This document shows positions 1 to 8,978 of a stretch of 64,000 bases of DNA, piece after piece. Position 1 is the first letter of the stretch. Every line of letters begins with the position of its first letter. The notes below the pieces were generated by a model. The model made no database searches, had not been told where the DNA came from, and worked only from the letters and a program-made list of their open reading frames with translations. A program made the translations under genes and the position numbers. This DNA is from Misgurnus anguillicaudatus. Lineage: Eukaryota > Chordata > Actinopteri > Cypriniformes > Cobitidae. The DNA lies in contig NC_073351.2 of the NCBI RefSeq assembly GCF_027580225.2, positions 2,271,001 to 2,335,000 of the forward strand. The letters are read 5' to 3'.

Positions 1-72
1 TGTAGTCTAGTGGTTAGAGCACTGATTCTCCCATAGAGCCCCAGGCCCCAGGTTCAAGTCTCACAAGGTTTA

Positions 73-88
73 AGTGGAGTTCTCCACT
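73..88 (+). other. Perfect 7-bp inverted repeat after the B head
   Basis: AGTGGAG-TT-CTCCACT is a perfect inverted repeat immediately after the tRNA-like head, repeated in nearly every B unit. Heads 44522 and 60140 read CTCCAAT, and 46674 and 62292 read CTTCACT, each breaking one pair. In RNA, the G-C pair next to the two-base loop would have to open. Confidence 0.75.
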
Positions 89-182
89 GACAAGTAGTCA
101 CTTGTTTAGCTCTGATAGAGTTTGTGGGCAGCTTATAGCCTGCATATTCTATATTGCCTTCCCAAATCCAGTAGGTTGTTCA

Positions 183-186
183 TTTT
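183..186 (+). terminator. First T4 run downstream of a B head
   Basis: B units read CTATATTGCC at the A-unit stop position, so the first T4 comes later, in CATTTTATTAC, about 185 bases into the unit. Any Pol III transcript from a B head would be longer than one from an A head. Confidence 0.35.
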
Positions 187-205
187 ATTACTGTCCCTCT
201 GTCTC

Positions 206-221
206 ATGAAGCAGTCTTCAT
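206..221 (+). other. Second inverted repeat, ATGAAG-CAGT-CTTCAT
   Basis: A 6-bp perfect inverted repeat with a 4-base loop lies about 205 bases into the unit. A2 units read CTGAAG and keep five pairs. Many B units in the 11,759-62,500 region read ATGAATCAGTCTTCAT, which breaks the loop-closing pair. It is therefore less well kept than the hairpin behind the head. Confidence 0.55.
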
Positions 222-246
222 AGCTGATGTGGGCTTAAGATTTTTG

Positions 247-378
247 CTGTACATTTGAGATAAAATTTAAGATAGACTTCTGGACATAAAATTCAGGGCT
301 TTCAAGCAAAATGTATTCCTGTAAGTTTCAATTTAAGAAAGAGTCCTGGACATAAAATTAGCAAATAATACAGCAGAT
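247..378 (+). repeat. Cryptic 33/66-bp sub-repeat inside each unit
   Basis: Four consecutive 33-base blocks start at 247, 280, 313 and 346. Blocks 1 (247), 2 (280) and 4 (346) start with CTG(G/T)ACAT. Blocks 2 and 4 share CTGGACATAAAATT. Blocks 1 and 3 share their final part, AATTTAAGATAGA against AATTTAAGAAAGA. The simplest reading is an old 66-bp tandem duplication, itself built on a 33-bp period. The same spacing is seen in A units (starts 787, 820 and 886 for the three CTGGAC motifs). Confidence 0.75.
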
Positions 379-546
379 GCCAACAGTATCTTTGGGTTTT
401 GAAAGAAGCAAACAAATCTTCTTTAGATCTGATAGTTTCATGTATTTTTGGTTTTGAATCTGACTGTACCAGCCAGCCAACTGTCTGAGCATAGGCAGCA
501 ATACACAGGACCAGGTTCTGTCAGCCCTGCTCCAACTCATCCTCTG

Positions 547-557
547 TAGTCTAGTGG
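547..557 (+). promoter_or_regulatory. Pol III A-box in A head
   Basis: TAGTCTAGTGG fits the tRNA A-box pattern TRGYNNARNGG. It is present in nearly all 119 heads. Exceptions or near-exceptions are TAGTCTAGTGT at head 3926, which loses the final GG, TAGTCTAGGGG at heads 12303 and 13379, and TAGTTTAGTGG at head 3382. That it promotes transcription is inferred from motif and spacing only. Confidence 0.7.
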
Positions 558-590
558 TTAGAGCACTGATTCTCACATGTGGGAGACCCA

Positions 591-601
591 GGTTCAAGTC
601 C
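591..601 (+). promoter_or_regulatory. Pol III B-box in A head
   Basis: GGTTCAAGTCC fits the B-box GGTTCRANNCC at every position, 44 bases from A-box start to B-box start, which is the spacing of an intronless tRNA gene. The B-box is the principal TFIIIC contact, so each A head is a plausible TFIIIC site. Confidence 0.72.
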
Positions 602-612
602 CCCAATGTTTA

Positions 613-628
613 AGTGGAGCTCTCTACT
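613..628 (+). other. Equivalent hairpin after the A head
   Basis: AGTGGAGCTCTCTACT keeps the same stem as the B unit, although four bases in this 16-base element region and its flank have diverged. Six pairs are Watson-Crick and the G-T opposition would be a G-U wobble in RNA. The centre creates the SacI site GAGCTC used by A units only. Confidence 0.65.
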
Positions 629-691
629 GACAAGTAGTCACTTGTTTAACTCTGATAGAGTGTGTGGGCAGCTTATAGCCTGCATATTCTA

Positions 692-695
692 TTTT
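692..695 (+). terminator. First T4 run downstream of an A1 head
   Basis: TTTT within ATTCTATTTTGCC is the first run of four or more T after the head, about 150 bases from the head start. If Pol III initiates at the head, the expected RNA would be roughly 150-155 nt. A T4 run is the minimal vertebrate Pol III stop and would be leaky. Confidence 0.4.
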
Positions 696-1617
696 GCCTT
701 CCCAAATCCAGTAGGTTGTTCATTTTATTACTGTTCCTATGTCTCATGAAGCAGTCTTCATAGCTGATGTGGGCTTAAGATTTTTGCTGGACATTTGAGA
801 TAAAATTTAAGATAGAGTTCTGGACCTAACATTCAGTGCCTCCAAGCAAAATGTATTCCTGTAAGTTTCAATTTAAGAAAGATTCCTGGACATAAAATTA
901 GCAAATAATACAGCAGATGCCAACAGTGTCTTTGGGTTTTGAAAGAAGCAAACAAATCTTCTTTAGATCTGATAGTTTCATGTATTTTTGGTTTTGAATC
1001 TGACTGTACCAGCCAGCCAACTGTCTGAGCATAGGCAGCAATACACAGGACCAGGTTCTGTCAGCCCTGCTCCAACTCATCCTCTGTAGTCTAGTGGTTA
1101 GAGCACTGATTCTCACATGTGGGAGACCCAGGTTCAAGTCCCCCAATGTTTAAGTGGAGCTCTCTACTGACAAGTAGTCACTTCTTTAACTCTGATAGAG
1201 TTTGTGGGCAGCTTATAGCCTGCATATTCTATTTTGCCTTCCCAAATCCAGTAGGTTGTTCATTTTATTACTGTTCCTATGTCTCATGAAGCAGTCTTCA
1301 TAGCTGATGTGGGCTTAAGATTTTTGCTGGACATTTGAGATAAAATTTAAGATAGAGTTCTGGACCTAACATTCAGTGCCTCCAAGCAAAATGTATTCCT
1401 GTAAGTTTCAATTTAAGAAAGATTCCTGGACATAAAATTAGCAAATAATACAGCAGATGCCAACAGTGTCTTTGGGTTTTGAAAGAAGCAAACAAATCTT
1501 CTTTAGATCTGATAGTGTTCATGTATTTTTGGTTTTGACTCTGACTCTACCAGCCAGCCAACTCTCTGAGCATAGGCAGCAATACAGATTTTGTCAGCCC
1601 AGTTTCAACTCATCCTC

Positions 1618-2304
1618 TGTAGTCTAGTGGTTAGAGCACTGATTCTCCCATAGAGCCCTAGGCCCAAGGTTCAAGTCTCACAAGGTTTAAGTGGAGTTCT
1701 CCACTGACAAGTAGTCACTTGTTTAGCCCTGATAGAGTTTGTGGGCAGCTTATAGCCTGCATATTCTATTTTGCCTTTCCAAATCCAGTAGGTTGTTCAT
1801 TTTATTACTGTTCCTATGTTTCATGAAGCAGTCTTCATAGCTGATGTGGGCTTAAGATTTTTGCTGGACATTTGAGATAAAATTTAAGATAGAGTTCTGG
1901 ACATAAAATTCAGGGCTTTCAAGCAAAATGTATTCCTGTAAGTTTCAATTTAAGAAAGAGTCCTGGACATAAAATTAGCAAATAATACAGCAGATGCCAA
2001 CAGTATCTTTGGGGTTTGAAAGAAGCAAACAAATTTAAGATAGAGTTCTGGACCTAACATTCAGTGCCTCCAAGCAAAATGTATTCCTGTAAGTTTCAAT
2101 TTAAGAAAGATTCCTGGACATAAAATTAGCAAATAATACAGCAGATGCCAACAGTGTCTTTGGGTTTTGAAAGAAGCAAACAAATCTTCTTTAGATCTGA
2201 TAGTTTCATGTATTTTTGGTTTTGACTCTGACTCTACCAGCCAGCCAACTGTCTGAGCATAGGCAGCAATACAGATTTTGTCACCCCAGTTTCAACTCAT
2301 CCTC
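1618..2304 (+). repeat. Deletion chimera unit, copy 1 (687 bp, lost head)
   Basis: A B unit runs to AAGCAAACAAAT at about 2034 and then jumps into the middle of an A unit at TTAAGATAGAG, so one A head and its flanks, about 389 bp, are missing. The parents share CAAAT at the join (B CAAATCTTC, A2 CAAATTTAAG). The unit also has private markers: CCCTAGGCCCAAGG in the head and AACTCTCTGAG just upstream. Confidence 0.88.
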
Positions 2305-3925
2305 TGTAGTCTAGTGGTTAGAGCACTGATTCTCCCATAGAGCCCTAGGCCCAGGGTTCAAGTCTCACAAGGTTTAAGTGGAGTTCTCCACTGACAAGTA
2401 GTCACTTGTTTAGCTCTGATAGAGTTTGTGGGCAGCTTATAGCCTGCATATTCTATTTTGCCTTCCCAAATCCAGTAGGTTGTTCATTTTATTACTGTTC
2501 CTATGTTTCATGAAGCAGTCTTCATAGCTGATGTGGGCTTAAGATTTTTGCTGGACATTTGAGATAAAATTTAAGATAGAGTTCTGGACATAAAATTCAG
2601 GGCTTTCAAGCAAAATGTATTCCTGTAAGTTTCAATTTAAAAAAGAGTCCTGGACATAAAATTAGCAAATAATACAGCAGATGCCAACAGTATCTTTGGG
2701 GTTTGAAAGAAGCAAACAAATCTTCTTTAGATCTGATAGTTTCATGTATTTTTGGTTTTGAATCTGACTGTACCAGCCAGCCAACTGTCTGAGCATAGGC
2801 AGCAATACACAGGACCAGGTTCTGTCAGCCCTGCTCCAACTCATCCTCTGTAGTCTAGTGGTTAGAGCACTGATTCTCACATGTGGGAGACCCAGGTTCA
2901 AGTCCCCCAATGTTTAAGTGGAGCTCTCTACTGACAAGTAGTCACTTCTTTAACTCTGATAGAGTTTATGGGCAGCTTATAGCCTGCATATTCTATTTTG
3001 CCTTCCCAAATCCAGTAGTTTGTTCATTTTATTACTGCTCCTATGTCTCCTGAAGCAGTCTTCATAGCTGATGTGGGCTTAAGATTTCTGCTGGACATTT
3101 AAGATCAAATTTAAGATAGAGTTCTGGACCTAACATTCAGTGCCTCCAAGCAAAATGTATTCCTGTAAGTTTCAATTTAAGAAAGATTCCTGGACATAAA
3201 ATTAGCAAATAATACAGGAGATGCCAACAGTGTCTTTGGGTTTTGAAAGAAGCAAACAAATCTTCTTTAGATCTGATAGTTTGCATGTATTTTTGGTTTT
3301 GACTCTGACTCTACCAGCCAGCCAACTGTCTGAGCATAGGCAGCAATACAGATTTTGTCAGCCCAGCTTCAACTCATCCTCTGTAGTTTAGTGGTTAGAG
3401 CACTGATTCTCCCATAGAGCCCCAGGCCCCAGGTTCAAGTCTCACAAGGTTTAAGTGGAGTTCTCCACTGACAAGTAGTTACTTGTTTAGCTCTGATAGA
3501 GTTTGTGGGCAGCTTATAGCCTGCATATTCTATATTGCCTTCCCAAATCCAGTAGGTTGTTCATTTTATTACTGTCCCTCTGTCTCATGAAGCAGTCTTC
3601 ATAGCTGATGTGGGCTTAAGATTTTTGCTGGACATTTGAGATAAAATTTAAGATAGAGTTCTGGACATAAAATTCAGGGCTTTCAATCAAAATGTATTCC
3701 TGTAAGTTTCAATTTAAGAAAGAGTCCTGGACATAGAATTAGCAAATAATACAACAGATGCCAACAGTATCTTTGGGGTTTGAAAGAAGCAAACAAATCT
3801 TCTTTAGATCTGATAGTTTCATGTATTTTTGGTTTTGAATCTGACTGTACCAGCCAGCCAACTGTCTGAGCATAGGCAGCAATACACAGGACCAGGTTCT
3901 GTCAGCCCTGCTCCAACTCATCCTC

Positions 3926-4464
3926 TGTAGTCTAGTGTTTAGAGCACTGATTCTCACATGTGGGAGACCCAGGTTCAAGTCCCCCAATGTTTAAGTGGAG
4001 CTCTCTACTGACAAGTAGTCACTTCTTTAACTCTGATAGAGTTTGTGGCCAGCTTATAGCCTGCATAATCTTTTTGCTTTCCCAAATCCAGTAGTTTGTT
4101 CATTTTATTACTGCTCCTATGTCTCCTGAAGCAGTCTTCATAGCTGATGTGGGCTTAAGATTTTTGCTGGACATTTGAGATAAAATTTAAGATAGAGTTC
4201 TGGACATAAAATTCAGGGCTTTCAAGCAAAATGTATTCCTGTAAGTTTCAATTTAAGAAAGAGTCCTGGACATAAAATTAGCAAATAATACAGCAGATGC
4301 CAACAGTATCTTTGGGTTTCGAAAGAAGCAAACAAATCTTCTTTAGATCTGAAAGTTTCATGTATTTTTGGTTTTGAATCTGACTGTACCAGCCAGCCAA
4401 CTGTCTGAGCATAGGCAGCAATACACAGGACCAGGTTCTGTCAGCCCTGCTCCAACTCATCCTG
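3926..4464 (+). repeat. A-A hybrid unit with early A2-to-B switch
   Basis: A2-type front (CTCCTGAAGC), then B from TTTTTGCTGGACATTTGAG onward, placing the switch around 4,140-4,170. The head itself is odd: TAGTGTTTAG in place of TAGTGGTTAG weakens the A-box. The next head, 4465, is again A. Confidence 0.78.
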
Positions 4465-4997
4465 TGTAGTCTAGTGGTTAGAGCACTGATTCTCACATGT
4501 GGGAGACCCAGGTTCAAGTCCCCCAATGTTTAAGTGGAGCTCTCTACTGACAAGTAGTCACTTCTTTAACTCGGATAGAGTTTATGGGCAGCTTATAGCC
4601 TGCATATTCTGTTTTGCCTTCCCAAATCCAGTAGTTTGTTCATTTTATTACTGCTCCTATGTCTCCTGAAGCAGTCTTCATAGCTGATGTGGGCTTAAGA
4701 TTTTTGCTGGACATTTAAGATCAAATTTAAGATAGAGTTCTGGACCTAACATTCAGTGCCTCCAAGCAAAATGTATTCCTGTAAGTTTCAATTTAAGAAA
4801 GATTCCTGGACATAAAATTAGCAAATAATACAGCAGATGCCAACAGTGTCTTTGGGTTTTGAAAGAAGCAAACAAATCTTCTTTAGATCTGATAGTGTTC
4901 ATGTATTTTTGGTTTTGACTCTGACTCTACCAGCCAGCCAACTCTCTGAGCATAGGCAGCAATACAGATTTTGTCAGCCCAGTTTCAACTCATCCTC

Positions 4998-5685
4998 TGT
5001 AGTCTAGTGGTTAGAGCACTGATTCTCCCATAGAGCCCTAGGCCCAAGGTTCAAGTCTCACAAGGTTTAAGTGGAGTTCTCCACTGACAAGTAGTCACTT
5101 GTTTAGCCCTGATAGAGTTTGTGGGCAGCTTATAGCCTGCATATTCTATTTTGCCTTTCCAAATCCAGTAGGTTGTTCATTTTATTACTGTTCCTATGTT
5201 TCATGAAGCAGTCTTCATAGCTGATGTGGGCTTAAGATTTTTGCTGGACATTTGAGATAAAATTTAAGATAGAGTTCTGGACATAAAATTCAGGGCTTTC
5301 AAGCAAAATGTATTCCTGTAAGTTTCAATTTAAGAAAGAGTCCTGGACATAAAATTAGCAAATAATACAGCAGATGCCAACAGTATCTTTGGGGTTTGAA
5401 AGAAGCAAACAAATTTAAGATAGAGTTCTGGACCTAACATTCAGTGCCTCCAAGCAAAATGTATTCCTGTAAGTTTCAATTTAAGAAAGATTCCTGGACA
5501 TAAAATTAGCAAATAATACAGCAGATGCCAACAGTGTCTTTGGGTTTTGAAAGAAGCAAACAAATCTTCTTTAGATCTGATAGTTTTCATGTATTTTTGG
5601 TTTTGACTCTGACTCTACCAGCCAGCCAACTGTCTGAGCATAGGCAGCAATACAGATGTTGTCAGCCCAGCTTCAACTCATTCTC
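4998..5685 (+). repeat. Deletion chimera unit, copy 2 (688 bp)
   Basis: The same join, AACAAATTTAAG, lies at about 5410-5420 with the same private markers as copy 1, offset 3,380 bp. One event copied by later duplication is more likely than independent deletions. The tail differs slightly (ACAGATGTTG). Confidence 0.87.
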
Positions 5686-6760
5686 TGTAGTCTAGTGGTT
5701 AGAGCACTGATTCTCCCATAGAGCCCCAGGCCCCAGGTTCAAGTCTCACAAGGTTTAAGTGGAGTTCTCCACTGACAAGTAGTCACTTGTTTAGCTCTGA
5801 TAGAGTTTGTGGGCAGCTTATAGCCTGCCTATTCTATTTTGCCTTCCCAAATCCAGTAGGTTGTTCATTTTATTACTGTTCCTATGTTTCATGAAGCAGT
5901 CTTCATAGCTGATGTGGGCTTAAGATTTTTGCTGGACATTTGAGATAAAATTTAAGATAGAGTTCTGGACATAAAATTCAGGGCTTTCAAGCAAAATGTA
6001 TTCCTGTAAGTTTCAATTTAAGAAAGAGTCCTGGACATAATATTAGCAAATTATACAGCAGATGCCAACAGTATCTTTGGGTTTTGAAAGAAGCAAACAA
6101 ATCTTCTTTAGATCTGATAGTTTCATGTATTTTTGGTTTTGAATCTGACTGTACCAGCCAGCCAACTGTCTGAGCATAGGCAGCAATACACAGGACCAGG
6201 TTCTGTCAGCCCTGCTCCAACTCATTCTCTGTAGTCTAGTGGTTAGAGCACTGATTCTCACATGTGGGAGACCCAGGTTCAAGTCCCCCAATGTTTAAGT
6301 GGAGCTCTCTACTGACAAGTAGTCACTTCTTTAACTCTGATAGAGTTTGTGGGCAGCTTATAGCCTGCATAATCTTTTTGCCTTCCCAAATCCAGTAGTT
6401 TGTTCATTTTATTACTGCTCCTATGTCTCCTGAAGCAGTCTTCATAGCTGATGTGGGCTTAAGATTTCTGCTGGACATTTAAGATCAAATTTAAGATAGA
6501 GTTCTGGACCTAACATTCAGTGCCTCCAAGCTAAATGTATTCCTGTAAGTTTCAATTTAAGAAAGATTCCTGGACATAAAATTAGCAAATAATACAGCAG
6601 ATGCCACAGTGTCTTTGGGTTTTGAAAGAAGCAAACAAATCTTCTTTAGATCTGATAGTTTTTATGTATTTTTGGTTTTGACTCTGACTGTACCAGCCAG
6701 CCAACTGTCTGAGCATAGGCAGCAATACAGATTTTGTCAGCCCAGCTTCAACTCATCCTC

Positions 6761-7297
6761 TGTAGTCTAGTGGTTAGAGCACTGATTCTCCCATAGAGCC
6801 CCAGGCCCCAGGTTCAAGTCTCACAAGGTTTAAGTGGAGTTCTCCACTGACAAGTAGTCACTTGTTTAGCTCTGATAGAGTTTGTGGGCAGCTTATAGCC
6901 TGCATATTCTATTTTGCCTTCCCAAATCCAGTAGGTTGTTCATTTTATTACTGTTCCTATGTCTCATGAAGCGGTCTTCATAGCTGATGTGGGCTTAAGA
7001 TTTTTGATGGACATTTGAGATAAAATTTAAGATAGAGTTCTGGACCTAACATTCAGTGCCTCCAAGCAAAATGTATTCCTGTAAGTTTCAATTTAAGAAA
7101 GATTCCTGGACATAAAATTAGCAAATAATACAGCAGATGCCAACAGTGTCTTTGGGTTTTGAAAGAAGCAAACAAATCTTCTTTAGATCTGATAGTGTTC
7201 ATGTATTTTTGGTTTTGACTCTGACTCTACCAGCCAGCCAACTGTCTGAGCATAGGCAGCAATACAGATTTTGTCAACCCAGCTTCAACTCATCCTC
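6761..7297 (+). repeat. B-B hybrid unit (B front, A1 back)
   Basis: A B head is followed by an A1-like middle and A tail, and then by another B head after 537 bp. The tail carries GTCAACCCAGC. The same unit with the same GTCAACCC variant is at 27827-28363. A similar but independent-looking B/A1 unit closes the window at 63362-63898. Confidence 0.8.
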
Positions 7298-7841
7298 TGT
7301 AGTCTAGTGGTTAGAGCACTGATTCTCCCATAGAGCCCCAGGCCCCAGGTTCAAGTCTCACAAGGTTTAAGTGGAGTTCTCCACTGACAAGTAGTCACTT
7401 GTTTAGCTCTGATAGAGTTTGTGGGCAGCTTATAGCCTGCATATTCTATATTGCCTTCCCAAATCCAGTAGGTTGTTCATTTTATTACTGTCCCTCTGTC
7501 TCATGAAGCAGTCTTTATAGCTGATGTGGGCTTAAGATTTTTGCTGGACATTTGAGATAAAATTTAAGATAGACTTCTGGACATAAAATTCAGGGCTTTC
7601 AAGCAAAATGTATTCCTGTAAGTTTCAATTTAAGAAAGAGTCCTGGACATAAAATTAGCAAATAATACAGCAGATTCCAACAGTATCTTTGGGTTTTGAA
7701 AGAAGCAAACAAATCTTCTTTAGATCTGATAGTTTCATGTATTTTTGGTTTTGAATCTGACTGTACCAGCCAGCCAACTGTCTGAGCATAGGCAGCAATA
7801 CACAGGACCAGGTTCTGTCAGCCCTGCTCCAACTCATCCTC

Positions 7842-8380
7842 TGTAGTCTAGTGGTTAGAGCACTGATTCTCACATGTGGGAGACCCAGGTTCAAGTCCCC
7901 CAATGTTTAAGTGGAGCTCTCTACTGACAAGTAGTCACTTGTTTAACTCTGATAGAGTGTGTGGGCAGCTTATAACCTGCATAACCTTTTTGCCTTCCCA
8001 AATCCAGTAGTTTGTTCATTTTATTACTGCTCCTATGTCTCCTGAAGCAGTCTTCATAGCTGATGTGGGCTTAAGATTTCTGCTGGACATTTAAGATCAA
8101 ATTTAAGATAGTGTTCTGGACATAAAATTCAGGGCTTTCAAGCAAAATGTATTCCTGTAAGTTTCAATTTAAGAAAGAGTCCTGGACATAAAATTAGCAA
8201 ATAATACAGCAGATGCCAACAGTATCTTTGGGGTTGGAAAGAAGCAAACAAATCTCCTTTAGATCTGATAGTTTCATGTATTTTTGGTTTTGAATCTGAC
8301 TGTACCAGCCAGCCAACTGTTTGAGCATAGGCAGCAATACACAGGACCAGGTTCTGTCAGCCCTGCTCCAACTCATCCTC
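7842..8380 (+). repeat. A-A hybrid unit with switch at AAGATAGTG
   Basis: A2 sequence runs to about 8,110 (AAGATAGTGTTCTGG, a private G) and B sequence follows with ATAAAATTCAGGGC. The same hybrid, private base included, recurs at 28908-29446, offset 21,066. The next unit's tail carries GGGGTTGGAAAG and AATCTCCTTTAG, also found near 22,330 and 29,300. Confidence 0.82.
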
Positions 8381-8908
8381 TGTAGTCTAGTGGTTAGAGC
8401 ACTGATTCTCACATGTGGGAGACCCAGGTTCAAGTCCCCCAATGTTTAAGTGGAGCTCTCTACTGACAAGTAGTCACTTCTTTAACTCTGATAGAGTTTG
8501 TGGGCAGCTTATAGCCTGCATATTCTATTTTGCCTTCCCAAATCCAGTAGTTTGTTCATTTTATTACTGCTCCTATGTCTCCTGAAGCAGTCTTCATAGC
8601 TGATGTGGGCTTAAGATTTCTGCTGGACATTTAAGATCAAATTTAAGATAGAGTTCTGGACCTAACATTCAGTGCCTCCAAGCAAAATGTATTCCTGTAA
8701 GTTTCAATTTAAGAAAGATTCCTGGACATAAAATTAGCAAATAATACAGCAGATGCCAACAGTGTCTTTGGGTTTTGAAAGAAGCAAACAAATCTTCTTT
8801 AGATCTGATAGTGTTCATGTATTTTTGGTTTTGACTCTGACTCTACCAGCCAGCCAACTGTCTGAGCATAGGCAGCAATACAGATTTTGTCAGCCCAGCT
8901 TCAACTCA

Positions 8909-8978
8909 TCCTCTGTAGTCTAGTGGTTAGAGCACTGATTCTCCCATAGAGCCCCAGGCCCCAGGTTCAAGTCTCACA
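8909..8978 (+). pseudogene. tRNA-like head of B units (degenerate, longer)
   Basis: The first 30 bases match the A head, then the middle is replaced by CCCATAGAGCCCCAGGCCCC. This lengthens the interval between the A- and B-boxes by 4 bases (48 instead of 44). The B-box GGTTCAAGTCT departs from consensus at its last base, and the flank is CACAAGG. No cloverleaf can be drawn. Compared with A heads, this head looks like a weaker Pol III promoter. A few B heads carry private changes: TAGTTTAG at 3382, GCACGGATT at 41293 and 56911, TTAGGGCAC at 43445 and 59063, GCACTGACT at 46674 and 62292, and CCCTAGGCCCA(A/G)GG at 1618, 2305, 4998 and 10531. Confidence 0.72.

Larger units (their letters stand above)
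540..605 (+). pseudogene. tRNA-like head of A units (degenerate, SINE-head-like)
   Basis: Placed on tRNA numbering without gaps, the A-box begins at position 8 and the B-box at position 52, and A14, G18, G19, A21, T54, T55, C56 and A58 are present. The fold is lost. The T stem CCAGG against CCCCC pairs at only two positions, the anticodon stem does not close, and the acceptor strands (TCCTCTG and the bases after the T arm) do not match. Ungapped numbering puts C at position 33, so no anticodon can be assigned safely; a one-base shift would give a CTC (Glu-like) reading. This is a tRNA-derived promoter head, as in SINEs, not a working tRNA. It recurs at all 55 A heads. An alternative local fold at 571-584 pairs UCUCA with UGUGGGA-side bases, using one G-U pair and a CATG loop. 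Confidence 0.75.
545..1084 (+). repeat. A-A hybrid unit (A1 front, B back)
   Basis: The unit starts as A1, with GACCTAACATTC and AGTGTCTTTGG, then switches to B at TTTCATGTAT and ends in the B tail, so an A head is followed by another A head 540 bp later. The switch lies in the identical stretch between AGTGTC and GATAGTTTC. The same hybrid occurs at 9458-9997, 32677-33216 and 48295-48834. Confidence 0.85.
1..2034 (+). repeat. Left copy of a duplication at 8,913-bp offset
   Basis: Unit order B-A-A-B-chimera and private variants (CTGTACATTTGAG at 247, TGTGTGGGC at 661) match 8,914-10,943 at an offset of 8,913, falling to 8,912 after a 1-base indel. The left edge lies outside the window. Confidence 0.85.

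Noticed and set aside
105..435. Second internal repeat, TTTAGCTCTGATAG (105-118) and TTTAGATCTGATAG (422-435)
   Set aside because: It matches at 13 of 14 bases but does not extend, and its 317-bp offset is not a multiple of 33, so chance cannot be excluded.
358..606. Minus-strand 82-codon frame, repeated dozens of times, as a multicopy gene family
   Set aside because: The first codon is TTG in sequence (complement of CAA at 604-606), there is no recognisable domain or signal, it crosses the antisense tRNA-like head, and its recurrence simply follows the repeat period.
540..612. Functional tRNA gene cluster, possibly tRNA-Glu(CTC)
   Set aside because: Acceptor, anticodon and T stems do not pair, position 33 is not T in ungapped numbering, and the anticodon is ambiguous. 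Only the promoter boxes survive.
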